Of a stretch of DNA of 64,000 nucleotides, positions 18,743-27,213 are shown in pieces; within the stretch, counting starts at the first letter, position 1, and each line of letters starts with the position of its first letter. The DNA lies in the NCBI GenBank assembly GCA_040768125.1, contig JAXGNG010000001.1, positions 992,001 through 1,056,000 on the forward strand. The letters are read 5' to 3'. The translations under genes and the position numbers were made by a program. This DNA comes from RBG-16-49-21 sp040768125. Lineage in GTDB: Bacteria; Spirochaetota; UBA4802; UBA5550. The notes beneath the pieces were generated by a model, which searched no databases, was not told the origin of the DNA, and saw only the letters and a program-made list of their open reading frames with translations.

Positions 18743-19171
18743 TCATTTAAATAGAATGTATTTTCTGACGAAAAAATTCCACAAATATACCAGGATGGTC
18801 GAAACAATTTTTGAAATCAAGTAATGAAATAATAGTTTTTCTGTAAAAAACCAGATTATTAATTCATTAAGACCTAGCCCTATTATACCGATTATCGCGA
18901 AAATTAGAAATTCCAGCCATTTTTTATCGACTGCTCTTCTGTTGAAAACCCATACGATACTTAAAAAATAATTGGTGGTGAGCCCGAGCAGAAAGGCCAG
19001 GGCGGCTGATGTAAGGTAATATATATTGCAATATTCGGTGAATGCAAATAATGATCCAAAATCCACAATAAACGCGATGCCGCCGACGAAGGTATAACGA
19101 AAAAGCTGTATGTATTGATTGTCGGTTTTATCCTTGAATAAATACTGTATATGTTTTGTTAATGACATCAT
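18743..19171 (-). CDS. GtrA-like membrane protein
   Basis: This is a 142-residue protein with four membrane helices and the GtrA signature pattern: FRYTFVGGIAFIVDFGSLF in the first helix, TSAALAFLLGLTTNYFLSIVWVF in the second and third, and a final VSTILVYLWNFFVRKYILF. GtrA proteins are thought to flip an undecaprenyl-phosphate-linked sugar produced by GtrB, for use by a GT-C transferase. All three roles are represented nearby (590/4185, this gene, 15688). I take ATG 19171 with GGGGA upstream; the reading frame stays open for 19 more codons upstream. It is cotranscribed with the flavoprotein gene. Confidence 0.8.
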   Translation of the reverse strand: MMSLTKHIQYLFKDKTDNQYIQLFRYTFVGGIAFIVDFGSLFAFTEYCNIYYLTSAALAFLLGLTTNYFLSIVWVFNRRAVDKKWLEFLIFAIIGIIGLGLNELIIWFFTEKLLFHYLISKIVSTILVYLWNFFVRKYILFK

Positions 19172-19340
19172 TGTCGTCCCCGACTTGAACTGTTCATTGC
19201 AATAATAACATGGCAATCGGCATTGCACTCAGTATTTGTAAACATTTGTCGAGCCTGTTTCCGGCAATAGAATGGAAATGGCGATATTTGCATGTACCGG
19301 GAAAATAACGTCAGTTTAGCTTCCCGGAACTATTTGCCTA

Positions 19341-19598
19341 TCAGGCGGACGCATTTATTTCATAAACATGCAAAGGTGCCCCGACGTCAAGACAGTTTTT
19401 TCGGAACGGATATTTATTGGCGTTCATGATTTCTAGCGCTGATATGACAATCAGTACGAAGGGAATTATGAAACACGATAAATGGATGTAAAGGCTTATA
19501 TTATTGCCAGAGAGTTTACAGATCGTGATGACTGAGTTGGCATTGGTGCCCTCCCCATTGGTTTGTATTATTGAAGAAAAAAATTTAATGTCTACTTT
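19341..19598 (-). pseudogene. Possible C-terminal remnant of a membrane protein
   Basis: In the gap upstream of gtrA the minus strand is open for 85 codons, from just after a TAG at 19599-19601 to TGA at 19341-19343, without any early start codon. The translation contains a clear hydrophobic helix (SLYIHLSCFIIPFVLIVIS) followed by a polar tail (MNANKYPFRKNCLDV). This is the look of the end of a GT-C or similar membrane protein whose front is lost. An open frame of this length could occur by chance in AT-rich DNA, so confidence is low. Confidence 0.3.
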
Positions 19599-19656
19599 CT
19601 ATTTACATAAGATCCAGCGTGTCTCTTGGACCGGAGTATGATCGGGAGGGAATGGA

Positions 19657-20820
19657 TTGAAAAAAGAGATATATTTCCCTAATCTTAACGGCCTAAGGTT
19701 CATTGCGGCGCTATTAGTGATCATTCATCATGTAGAACAACTAAAATCCATTTTCAGTATACAAAATTATTACACCAGTAGCCCATTTGTAACAATAATA
19801 GGAAAACTTGGAGTGGTCCTTTTTTTTGTACTGAGTGGATTCTTGATTACCTACCTTTTGCTTTCCGAAGAATTATATAATGGTTCAATTAACATTAAGA
19901 ATTTCTATTTACGTAGAGTGTTTCGAATTTGGCCGTTATATTTTCTAATAATTTTATTGGCGCTTGCTGTTTTTCCCAATATTGGTATTTTTATAGTACC
20001 TGGTTTTCCAAAAGATGTCGTCTATGAAAATATATTTCAAAAGGCAATACTATACATTGTATTCTTGCCAAATCTTGTGCTCGCCCTTCAAGGGATTGTA
20101 CCCTACGCGTCTCACACTTGGTCAATAGGAACGGAAGAACAATATTACCTCGTCTGGCCGGTGATATTGAGACTAGTAAAAAAAAATCGTCTGATGTTAA
20201 TGCTGATGATAATCGTCTTATATTTGGTGTGTCTGAAAGCATTAGCGTCTCGATTCACTAATGTTTTACCTTTTAAATATGAGATATTTGCGTTTTGGAT
20301 GACTTTTAATATTGATTGCATGGCCATAGGTGGGTTTTTCGCAGTAATGCTGTATTATAACAGTAAATTGCTGAGGATTTTTTTGAATAAGTATCTTTTT
20401 TATTCTATTCTCATCTTGCTTGCAGTTTTATTATATAAAGGGTTTTATGTGCCATATGTTCAATATGAATTTTACGCTTTTTGGTTCGGGATCGTGATAT
20501 TGAATTTTGCAGCAAATGATACCATTAAAGTTTCATTGGAAAACAGACTATTTAATTATTTAGGGAGGATTTCTTACGGTCTTTATATGTATCATCCGAT
20601 TGGGATAGTTCTGTCAATAGTAATAGCCTTGAAACTTGACTGTGCATCAAATTTGTTGCTATATCCAATGAGTATCGGTTTTGCTATATTGATGGCCGGT
20701 GTTTCGTATAGATATTTCGAGACGTTTTTTTTAAAATTTAAGGTTAAATATTCAAATATTATCACCGGGGATGATTCCCATATTATCAACCCGGGGAAGG
20801 AAAACAATTCTTCTGGATGA
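19657..20820 (+). CDS. Acyltransferase family 3 O-acyltransferase
   Basis: This 387-residue membrane protein has about ten helices and the features of acyltransferase-3 enzymes: LNGLRFIAALLVIIHHVE with the catalytic His pair near residue 24, LGVVLFFVLSGFLITYLL, and FYLRRVFRIWPLYFL. Such proteins move acetyl or other acyl groups to sugars of O-antigen or lipid A across the inner membrane. It starts at TTG 19657 with GGGAGGG 6 bases upstream; a nearby ATG (19652) is out of frame and stops at once. The gene is AT-rich. A broken relative lies at 22439-22856 on the other strand. Confidence 0.85.
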   Translation: MKKEIYFPNLNGLRFIAALLVIIHHVEQLKSIFSIQNYYTSSPFVTIIGKLGVVLFFVLSGFLITYLLLSEELYNGSINIKNFYLRRVFRIWPLYFLIILLALAVFPNIGIFIVPGFPKDVVYENIFQKAILYIVFLPNLVLALQGIVPYASHTWSIGTEEQYYLVWPVILRLVKKNRLMLMLMIIVLYLVCLKALASRFTNVLPFKYEIFAFWMTFNIDCMAIGGFFAVMLYYNSKLLRIFLNKYLFYSILILLAVLLYKGFYVPYVQYEFYAFWFGIVILNFAANDTIKVSLENRLFNYLGRISYGLYMYHPIGIVLSIVIALKLDCASNLLLYPMSIGFAILMAGVSYRYFETFFLKFKVKYSNIITGDDSHIINPGKENNSSG

Positions 20821-20841
20821 GTTCTTGCTCTTTGTTCGGGT

Positions 20842-22038
20842 TCATTTTTTAATCAAATCAGCAATATGATCAACGGCTTTTCGTATGCCAGAAATATATT
20901 CAGGCATCATCGATTGCAATGTGTTCCGCAAATCGGTTTCTTTTTCTTGGAATGGTCCAAACGCATCTGCAATCTGGTGCTCGTCGGATAATTCCTGCAC
21001 CGGAAGAACGAGCCCTTTCTCATTTCCGAATAGGTCACGGGCTATACCTATTGATTTTACACTGTAACCTAAAACCAACGTGGGAACTGCCGACGAATAT
21101 GATGCAATGGTGGCATGCGTGCGCGCACCGATGAACAGACGGCAATTTGATATAAGATACTTAAGCTGTGCCGCGCTATAATTGTCCCCGATCAGAATAA
21201 CCCGGAGGCTCTCTTTAAATTCATTATAAAGGGCAATTAAGGGTTTCATGTCGTTTGTGTATTCCCACGTAACATGGGGGATAAGTGCGATCTGGTAATT
21301 ACTCTCTTTCAATAGAAATTCAACCAGCTTGTAAACAGCTTTAAATGTTATCCCCGGCCGCCCCTCATAGTCCAATATGAGAGGGCTAACATTTATACCG
21401 ACTGTATTGCCCTTTTCCCAGTTGGCTGGTAGTGGTACCTCTTGTCTTTCCAGGGTAAACGCCGGATCTGGCGATAATATGACATTGTTGATTATATTAT
21501 GATCAGCAAGTGCACCAGCCGTAATTGACTCGCGGGCAATAATGGCATCATGTTTTTTTAAATCGATTTCCATCATTTTGTCGATTTTGGAGGGTTCGAT
21601 AGAACATCCCCATAATATAAGTTTCTTGCCAAGTTTCTTAACGCGCTTATTTATGATATAGAGCTCATGAGGGGTTTCATAGCAGTAGTTGTCACCGCCG
21701 ATTGAAAAACAGATGTCGATTTTGTCTAGGTAATTCAATACGGGGGTCATCAGCAATTTCTTTGTCAGTAAATGGCCAGGGAAAAAACTGGTATATGCAT
21801 TTAGTCTTAACCAGTTGAATGTGAATTTTTTTACCGGTAAAAAATGATCTATATAATTGTTTACAAAGGGTATGCCTGCCTTTAAATCCTCATCTTTTCT
21901 TGTTGATGCAACGGTTAATACAAAATTATCTCCTATCCTGTCATGCAGGAGCCGGGCTGTAGACCTTAATATGGCCTCGCATCCCCTGTTCCCGCTCCCC
22001 CCGTGACCATAAAATAAAAATCGGACTGCATTATTCAT
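20842..22038 (-). CDS. Polysaccharide pyruvyl transferase family protein
   Basis: This 398-residue protein matches the polysaccharide pyruvyl transferase family (CsaB/WcaK-like): it starts FYGHGGSGNRGCEAIL, has FSIGGDNYCYE near 115, a LILWGCSIEPS segment, and the late SNCRLFIGARTHATIASYSSAVPTL motif with the conserved His. These enzymes add a pyruvate ketal from phosphoenolpyruvate to sugars, giving the glycan negative charge. I chose ATG 22038 because AGAGGA lies just upstream; ten more upstream codons are open. It converges with the acyltransferase gene (21 bases between stops). Confidence 0.85.
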   Translation of the reverse strand: MNNAVRFLFYGHGGSGNRGCEAILRSTARLLHDRIGDNFVLTVASTRKDEDLKAGIPFVNNYIDHFLPVKKFTFNWLRLNAYTSFFPGHLLTKKLLMTPVLNYLDKIDICFSIGGDNYCYETPHELYIINKRVKKLGKKLILWGCSIEPSKIDKMMEIDLKKHDAIIARESITAGALADHNIINNVILSPDPAFTLERQEVPLPANWEKGNTVGINVSPLILDYEGRPGITFKAVYKLVEFLLKESNYQIALIPHVTWEYTNDMKPLIALYNEFKESLRVILIGDNYSAAQLKYLISNCRLFIGARTHATIASYSSAVPTLVLGYSVKSIGIARDLFGNEKGLVLPVQELSDEHQIADAFGPFQEKETDLRNTLQSMMPEYISGIRKAVDHIADLIKK

Positions 22039-22438
22039 ATTTTTTCCTCTGCTTCCTCTTTCTTGCAAGGGCTCTGCTTTGACGTGTATTCGTCTTCTTT
22101 CTGAACCTTCACCATAATAAATAGAAAAGAAGCTTCATTTTACCGATAGTCCTTTCGTCGGAAGTTGAACGAAAGTAAAGATGTTAGAAACACCGCATCA
22201 CCCATTTGAGTCATAATTCATGCTTGCAAAAGCATGGAGCGCATGCCAGAGTTGTAATCAGCGCACACACTATAAGGAGGCGTAACCATTACTGTCAGAA
22301 CACTAAACCGGATAACTCGAAGAATGCAACTAAAAAATCAAGTCGAGGAGATTTCGGAGTTGATTAATCATGGCGAGGATCCATTCCGGAATAACGTCCA
22401 ATAGTTTAAAAGAACTTTTTTACGTGCGCCTTCAGGGT
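22039..22438. other. Intergenic stretch with an isolated strong Shine-Dalgarno
   Basis: No firm gene is present. A perfect AAGGAGG (22274-22280) is followed not by ATG/GTG/TTG but by ATT at 22288, which opens a 38-codon frame ending TAG 22402-22404. This could be a gene whose start codon has mutated, a rare ATT start, or chance. The remainder is the 5' region of the pyruvyl transferase gene. Confidence 0.35.
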
Positions 22439-22856
22439 CTACATGTGTGATCGTGGGATGTGGTTGTTGAACGTGCCAGCGGCGGTAAACAGGTAAAGGA
22501 TTGCCGGAACGGCTTCAGGGAAGTTCACCCGGTTCTCGGGACGGCCAACGCGAGCCCTGGGCAGGTAATAGCGATGCAGGAGACGGCGAGGATGGCGGTT
22601 CTCTTCCTTTTTTTGCCAGATCCGCGTGCAGCTCGCGGGAAATGAGAAAGCCGCTGAGAATGAAAAAGAAATCAACACCGGAGTTGAGGTAATCCTGTAT
22701 CGAGGTGATGATCCAGTTCATCCCACTGAATGTTCCCATGATTTTAACGGCACAGTCGGAATATTGGAGCATGAAAAAAATGACGGTAAAAGCCCGGATC
22801 CTGTTTGCAGGCTGTATTGCATTTACGCAAAATGTCGATTTCAAGGCCCGAATCAT
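22439..22856 (-). pseudogene. Broken acyltransferase family 3 gene
   Basis: The minus-strand translation begins like an acyltransferase-3 protein, with PANRIRAFTVIFFML, then NWIITSIQDYLNSGVDFFFILSGFLIS, which is the second-helix signature. At a run of seven A residues near 22610 the frame shifts: one frame ends soon afterwards, while another continues with RRLLHRYYLP, fitting the RR...RI.P step of the family, and then stops at about 22439. The residue at the position of the catalytic His is Gln (FMLQYSD). Only about a third of a normal gene is left. Confidence 0.65.
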
Positions 22857-23307
22857 GTGCTGCTCTGTTTCTGTTCAGCTGTGCTGTCGATGGTTTCGGT
22901 TTCCGGAGATACCGTAAGTGATGTCTATCGGCTATTCAAGCGATTTCACATGCCGGGTTTTCTCACATGTTTGATCAATGGAATCCATTGTAACGGCGGC
23001 CATGATTTTTCATGGCGGTTTTTTGTGATGGGGGAAAAAACAGTTGCTGGCCCGGTATGTGTGTGGATTTTTAAGCCGTGTATTAAGCCGGGTGGGATAT
23101 CCTTCTCATAATACTCCGGTTTTTCGTTGTATTATCCAAGATGTCCCGGGGAACCTTTCGGAGGGGATAATTTCGCCCCGGTGAATCCCATCCCCGGGTG
23201 GCCTCATCCCGGGGATGGCGATCATATCGGGGGAGGCGTGTAGGAATTCATTGTGCTAGCCGCTTTATTGGCGCATGGTGGTGATACATTGGCGAGGAGT
23301 GGGCGAA
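22857..23307. other. Gene-free stretch upstream of wzx with a perfect hairpin
   Basis: I see no gene here. It includes a 10-bp perfect inverted repeat, CATCCCCGGG (23189-23198) and CCCGGGGATG (23208-23217), with a 9-base loop. There is no T-run, so it is not a simple terminator in either direction. It lies about 90 bases before the flippase start and could act on its mRNA leader. Confidence 0.4.
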
Positions 23308-24645
23308 TTGTTATTAATAAAAAAGATAATCAGCAAGGCCGTAGGCCACGGCGAAATATCAAAAATGATTTCGAATTTTTCCTGGCTTACCGCCGACCGA
23401 ATTGTGAGGCTGGGACTCAATCTTTTCATAGTGGGCTGGATGGCACGGTATCTCGGAAGGGAACAGTACGGGCTCTTCAACTACGCCACGAGCTTTGTTG
23501 TGCTGGTGTCCGCCCTGGCAGGCTTCGGTACGAATAACATCATCATCCGCGAGATACTCAAGCGGCCCGAAGACAGGGAGGTCATTCTTGGCTCATCATT
23601 CTTGATACGGCAGTTCGGCGGCATCCTGACGGTCGTCATATGCTTTGTCGGGGCTCGCTTGATAAATGCCGACGACTCCTACCTGCAATTGCTGGTGCTG
23701 ATTTTTTCTCTGAGCTTTCTTATGAGCTCTTTTGATGTCATCGATTTATATTTTCAGTCCCAGTTGCAATCAAAGTACGGGGTTCTGGCCAATAATTTCG
23801 CTTTTCTTGTTCTAAGCACGGTGAGAATAGCATTGATCGTATTCCAAGCGCCTTTAACGGCATTTGCCATAGCGGCCTCGGCGGAGGTTGTGGTTGCGCA
23901 GATTGGGATGATTATCATGTTCAGGCGTTCCGGGCTGTCGATATTTACCTGGAAATGGAATTTTTCAATTGCAAAAGGGATATTACGGGACAGTCTACCC
24001 CTGATGTTCGCGATGATGTCCTCTGCATTGTACCTCCGGATCGGACAGGTGATGCTGGGCAACATGGCGAGTTACACTGATGTTGGCGAATTTTCGGCCG
24101 CAACCAAGATTTCCGAGGTGTGGTACTTCGTGCCTTTGATGGTCAGCAGTACGATATATCCGAAAATTATTGAGTATAAGAAAATCAGTCCGGAGGTTTA
24201 CTATTCGCGGCTCCAGGAGTTTTTTTCCCTGATGAGCCTGATCGCATATTCCGCAGTCATGCTGATCTTCTTTTTCAATGATATTATCATTGCCATTATT
24301 TTCGGAAACCAGTTTGTTGATGCGGGGGCGATCCTGAGCGTCCACATCTGGGCGGGACTTTTCGTTGCTATGGGCATAGCCCGGAACACCTGGTGCAATG
24401 TCGAGAACTATACCAAGGGAGTATTCTATTCGACCCTGGCGGGAGCGGTGACAAACGTGCTCCTGAATATTCTCTTTATCCCATGGCACGGGGGACTTGG
24501 TGCGGCCTATGCAACAATGATCGCCAGGATCGTAGGGGGATACCTTGCCACGATTTTTATATCAAGAAAAGTTTTCATCATGCAGACGAAATCCCTGTAC
24601 CTCAGCGGTCTTTTGCGAATGCTTAAAAATGATTTTTTAAGATAA
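23308..24645 (+). CDS. Wzx-like oligosaccharide (O-antigen) flippase
   Basis: This protein of about 445 residues is a MATE-like/MOP-superfamily exporter with 12-14 membrane helices. It begins with NFSWLTADRIVRLGLNLFIVGWMARYLG and YGLFNYATSF, both highly typical of Wzx and related polysaccharide flippases, and ends in a last helix pair at about 380-430. It would carry the undecaprenyl-linked repeat unit to the periplasm. I chose TTG 23308 because GAGGAG lies 8 bases upstream; ATG 23275 in the same frame has no ribosome binding site. No Wzy or Wzz gene was recognised in the window. Confidence 0.83.
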   Translation: MLLIKKIISKAVGHGEISKMISNFSWLTADRIVRLGLNLFIVGWMARYLGREQYGLFNYATSFVVLVSALAGFGTNNIIIREILKRPEDREVILGSSFLIRQFGGILTVVICFVGARLINADDSYLQLLVLIFSLSFLMSSFDVIDLYFQSQLQSKYGVLANNFAFLVLSTVRIALIVFQAPLTAFAIAASAEVVVAQIGMIIMFRRSGLSIFTWKWNFSIAKGILRDSLPLMFAMMSSALYLRIGQVMLGNMASYTDVGEFSAATKISEVWYFVPLMVSSTIYPKIIEYKKISPEVYYSRLQEFFSLMSLIAYSAVMLIFFFNDIIIAIIFGNQFVDAGAILSVHIWAGLFVAMGIARNTWCNVENYTKGVFYSTLAGAVTNVLLNILFIPWHGGLGAAYATMIARIVGGYLATIFISRKVFIMQTKSLYLSGLLRMLKNDFLR

Positions 24646-24807
24646 AAGTACCCTTTAGAAATCGGACTTTGATGGTCCCCTGGGGAATGTGCTGCCGTTC
24701 TGATATTTCCTCCGGAAACTATTATGCGAAGAGCGACAGGCATGTGTTAATAGATTTTTTTGATGACATGTGGGGCTTATGCCGCCGGAATAATACTTTC
24801 CTTAAAC

Positions 24808-25806
24808 TCATTCATTCAGGTACCACCGTATGGTCAGGTCAAGGCCTGCATCGAGATCGACCTCGCGGACCCATCCCAACTCCTTTTTGATCCTGTCGCA
24901 GTTGATCGCGTACCGGCGGTCATGGCCCGGGCGGTCTTTGACGAAGGTGATCAATTTCGTGTAGTACCCCTTGTCTCTGCCGGTGATTGTCGCCATGGTT
25001 TCGCAGAGCCTGTGGACGAGACGGATGTTCTCCCACTCATTTTCCCCGCCAATGTTGTAGGTGTGCCCCGTTGCGCCCTTCCGGAGGATCGTCCATATCG
25101 CCCGCGCATGATCGTCCACGTAGAGCCAGTCGCGTATGTTCCTGCCGTCCCCGTACACGGGTAGCGGTTTTCCTTCTATCATGTTCGTGATGAGGAGGGG
25201 GATCAGCTTTTCAGGGTATTGATAGGGACCGTAGTTGTTGCTGCAGTTTGACACCGTGACCGGAACGCCGTAGGTATGATGGTAGGCCCGGACCAGGTGG
25301 TCCGACGACGCCTTCGACGCGGAGTATGGGCTCCGAGGATCGTAGGGTGTGTCTTCGAAGAAATATCCCTCCTCGCCTAGCGACCCGTAGACCTCGTCGG
25401 TGCTCACGTGGTGGAAGAGAACGTCGTCTCGGCCGGCCCAGGCATCGCGGGCCGCCTCGAGGAGGGTGAAGGTGCCCAGGATGTTGGTCCTCATGAAGTC
25501 TGCGGGACCGTCGATGGAGCGGTCGACGTGGGACTCCGCGGCGAAGTGGACGATGGTGTCGATCTCGTGCTCGGCCAGGACTCTCCGCACCTCGCCGGCG
25601 TCGCAGATGTCGATCTGTTCGAAGCGGTAGCTCCCGGCATGGGCCTTTTCGATGTCGCGGAGGTTATCGCGTCTCCCTGCATAGGTGAGGACATCGGCGT
25701 TCACGATTCGATCCGGGGTTCCCGGGATCGAGTAGAGGTACCGGATGAAATTTGTACCGATAAAGCCGGCGCCCCCGGTGACCATGATGTTTTTCAGTGT
25801 TCTCAT
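24808..25806 (-). CDS. rfbB: dTDP-glucose 4,6-dehydratase
   Basis: This 332-residue short-chain dehydrogenase-type enzyme converts dTDP-glucose to dTDP-4-keto-6-deoxyglucose. It shows the NAD loop VTGGAGFIGTNF at 9-20, the catalytic Thr-Asp-Glu (T136, D137, E138 in STDEVYG) and the Tyr/Lys pair (Y161, K165 in YSASK), as well as SNNYGPYQYPEKLIP. Length and motifs are fully typical. It follows rfbA on the same strand with an 89-base gap. It supplies the keto-sugar used by the 2,3-dehydratase and aminotransferase encoded at 10-13.6 kb. No rfbC or rfbD is visible beside it, so L-rhamnose is not the evident product here. Confidence 0.95.
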   Translation of the reverse strand: MRTLKNIMVTGGAGFIGTNFIRYLYSIPGTPDRIVNADVLTYAGRRDNLRDIEKAHAGSYRFEQIDICDAGEVRRVLAEHEIDTIVHFAAESHVDRSIDGPADFMRTNILGTFTLLEAARDAWAGRDDVLFHHVSTDEVYGSLGEEGYFFEDTPYDPRSPYSASKASSDHLVRAYHHTYGVPVTVSNCSNNYGPYQYPEKLIPLLITNMIEGKPLPVYGDGRNIRDWLYVDDHARAIWTILRKGATGHTYNIGGENEWENIRLVHRLCETMATITGRDKGYYTKLITFVKDRPGHDRRYAINCDRIKKELGWVREVDLDAGLDLTIRWYLNE

Positions 25807-25895
25807 CGAATGCTGGGGTCCTCTCCTGGTGCAGCCGGCCCGGGTCCCCTCCCGTGGGGGACGGCCGGTTGCGCGTGTTCCGGGTCCCGGATCGC

Positions 25896-26789
25896 TCAGG
25901 CCTTTCCGGAGGGCACGGTATGTATCCTTCCGATCAGGTTGAGCAGGTACTCGCCGTACCCCGATTTACGCAACGGTTCGGCGAGCTTTCTCAGTCCCGC
26001 CTCGTCGATGTAGCCCATGAGGTAGGCGATCTCCTCGATGCAGGAGATCTTCAGGCCCTGGCGTTGTTCCACCGTGTGCACAAAGGTCGAGGCCTCGAGG
26101 AGCGAGGTGTGGGTACCCGTGTCGAGCCAGGCAAAACCCCTGCTCATGACCCTGACCCTGAGCTCGCCTAGTGCGAGATAGGCGTTGTTCACGTCGGTGA
26201 TTTCTATCTCCCCGCGCGGCGAGGGCGTCACGGTCTGGGCGATGTCAACTACGCGGTTGTCGTAAAAATAGAGGCCCACGACGGCGTAGTTCGACCTGGG
26301 ACGCTCCGGTTTTTCCTCGATGGAAATTACGCGGCCTTCCTGGTCAAACTCGACCACGCCGTACCTGTGGGGATCGTTCACGTAGTATCCGAAGATCTGC
26401 GCCCCCGACTTAAGGGACGCGGCGCTCTGCAGCATCTCCGTGAGGCCGTGGCCGTAGAAGATGTTGTCCCCGAGGATAAGACAGACGCTGTCACCGCCGA
26501 TAAAGTCCCTGCCCACGATAAAGGCGTCGGCAAGGCCGCGGGGTGTTTCCTGGGCCTCGAAGTTCAGGGAAAGGCCCAGGTCGCTGCCGTCGCCCAAAAG
26601 TGTCTGGAAGCGTTCCTTGTCCTGGGGGGTCGTGATGATGAGTATCTCGCGTATCCCCGCGAGCATCAGGGCCGATAGAGGATAGTAGATCATCGGTTTG
26701 TCGTACACCGGAAGGAGCTGCTTGCACACGATTCTTGATATAGGATGGAGGCGGATGGCGCTTCCGCCCGCGAGAATGATTCCCTTCAT
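25896..26789 (-). CDS. rfbA: Glucose-1-phosphate thymidylyltransferase
   Basis: This 297-residue nucleotidyltransferase makes dTDP-glucose from dTTP and glucose 1-phosphate. It has the family start MKGIILAGGS, KQLLPVYDKPMIYYPLS, LGDNIFYG with the metal-binding Asp, and EKPERPRSNYAVVGLYFYD. The signature loop is unusual: the normal GGSGTRL reads GGSAIRL (residues 8-14), and the Ser before KQLLP is Cys. These positions contact the nucleotide triphosphate, so activity or specificity could be altered. The rest is intact and there is no frameshift, so I call it a functional gene. It is transcribed away from the thiamine operon. Confidence 0.92.
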   Translation of the reverse strand: MKGIILAGGSAIRLHPISRIVCKQLLPVYDKPMIYYPLSALMLAGIREILIITTPQDKERFQTLLGDGSDLGLSLNFEAQETPRGLADAFIVGRDFIGGDSVCLILGDNIFYGHGLTEMLQSAASLKSGAQIFGYYVNDPHRYGVVEFDQEGRVISIEEKPERPRSNYAVVGLYFYDNRVVDIAQTVTPSPRGEIEITDVNNAYLALGELRVRVMSRGFAWLDTGTHTSLLEASTFVHTVEQRQGLKISCIEEIAYLMGYIDEAGLRKLAEPLRKSGYGEYLLNLIGRIHTVPSGKA

Positions 26790-26888
26790 GATACACTCGT
26801 GATGATTTTTGATAATGGAATCATTATTAATGATGGCCGTAAAAATTCAAGAAAAAACTTGCCGATGCGAGGCAAAATTGACTTTTAC

Positions 26889-26917
26889 TTGACTGCCCCG
26901 ACCGGCTCCCGTACATT
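26889..26917 (+). promoter_or_regulatory. Candidate sigma-70 promoter of the thiamine operon
   Basis: TTGACT at 26889-26894 and TACATT at 26912-26917 are separated by exactly 17 bases. Transcription would start at about 26924, which is where the riboswitch begins. The agreement of position makes this more credible than the hexamers alone. Confidence 0.5.
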
Positions 26918-26922
26918 TGTAA

Positions 26923-27004
26923 TGCCATGGGGTGGTTCCGTCATGGAGCCTGAGATTATACCCGATGAACCTGATCCGGATAATGCCGGCGAAGGGAGCA
27001 AGGC
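26923..27004 (+). ncRNA. TPP riboswitch (THI element)
   Basis: The conserved core elements occur in order: GGGGTGG near 26929, CCTGAGATTATACCC at 26949-26963, then GAACCTGATCCGGATAATGC and CCGGCGAAGGGA ending about 26998. These are the pyrimidine-sensing CUGAGA loop and the pyrophosphate-sensing GAACCUGAUC...GGGA part of the thiamine pyrophosphate aptamer. It lies upstream of thiM in the same direction, so it should switch the thiMECL operon off when TPP is plentiful. The leader between aptamer and start codon is about 210 bases and contains two strong hairpins. Confidence 0.95.
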
Positions 27005-27098
27005 GAGTAATCCTTCAACCTCCAGAGAGACCATCCCGCACACGTATCAGAAGTGTGAGCGCGTGTGAATTATACATGCCCGCCCGCACTGGTGCATA

Positions 27099-27180
27099 CC
27101 CCTCCCTTGATGGGAGGGGTGAGGGGAGGGTGGCATCCAAAGATACACCCACTCCCTTCCTCCCCCATGGAGGGGGAGGA
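27099..27180. repeat. REP-like pair of GC-rich palindromes in the thiM leader
   Basis: Two perfect hairpins stand in tandem. The first is CCCCTCCC / GGGAGGGG with a 5-base loop (27099-27119). The second is TCCTCCCCC / GGGGGAGGA with a 5-base loop (27158-27180). Sequences between them (GAGGGGAGGGTGG and CCACTCCC-like) are also mutually complementary, so the whole forms a larger imperfect palindrome. It resembles dispersed REP-type intergenic elements. It may also form the riboswitch expression platform. Confidence 0.6.
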
Positions 27181-27213
27181 GTGACATTCTGAAATAAACA
27201 AGGATGAAGCAAT

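Noticed and set aside
22626..23111. 161-codon plus-strand frame
   Set aside because: It overlaps the broken acyltransferase on the other strand, which has real family similarity, and itself has no motif or ribosome binding site.
24808..26789. L-rhamnose pathway from rfbA and rfbB
   Set aside because: No rfbC or rfbD is present in the window, while a 2,3-dehydratase and aminotransferase are, so another 6-deoxy sugar is more likely.
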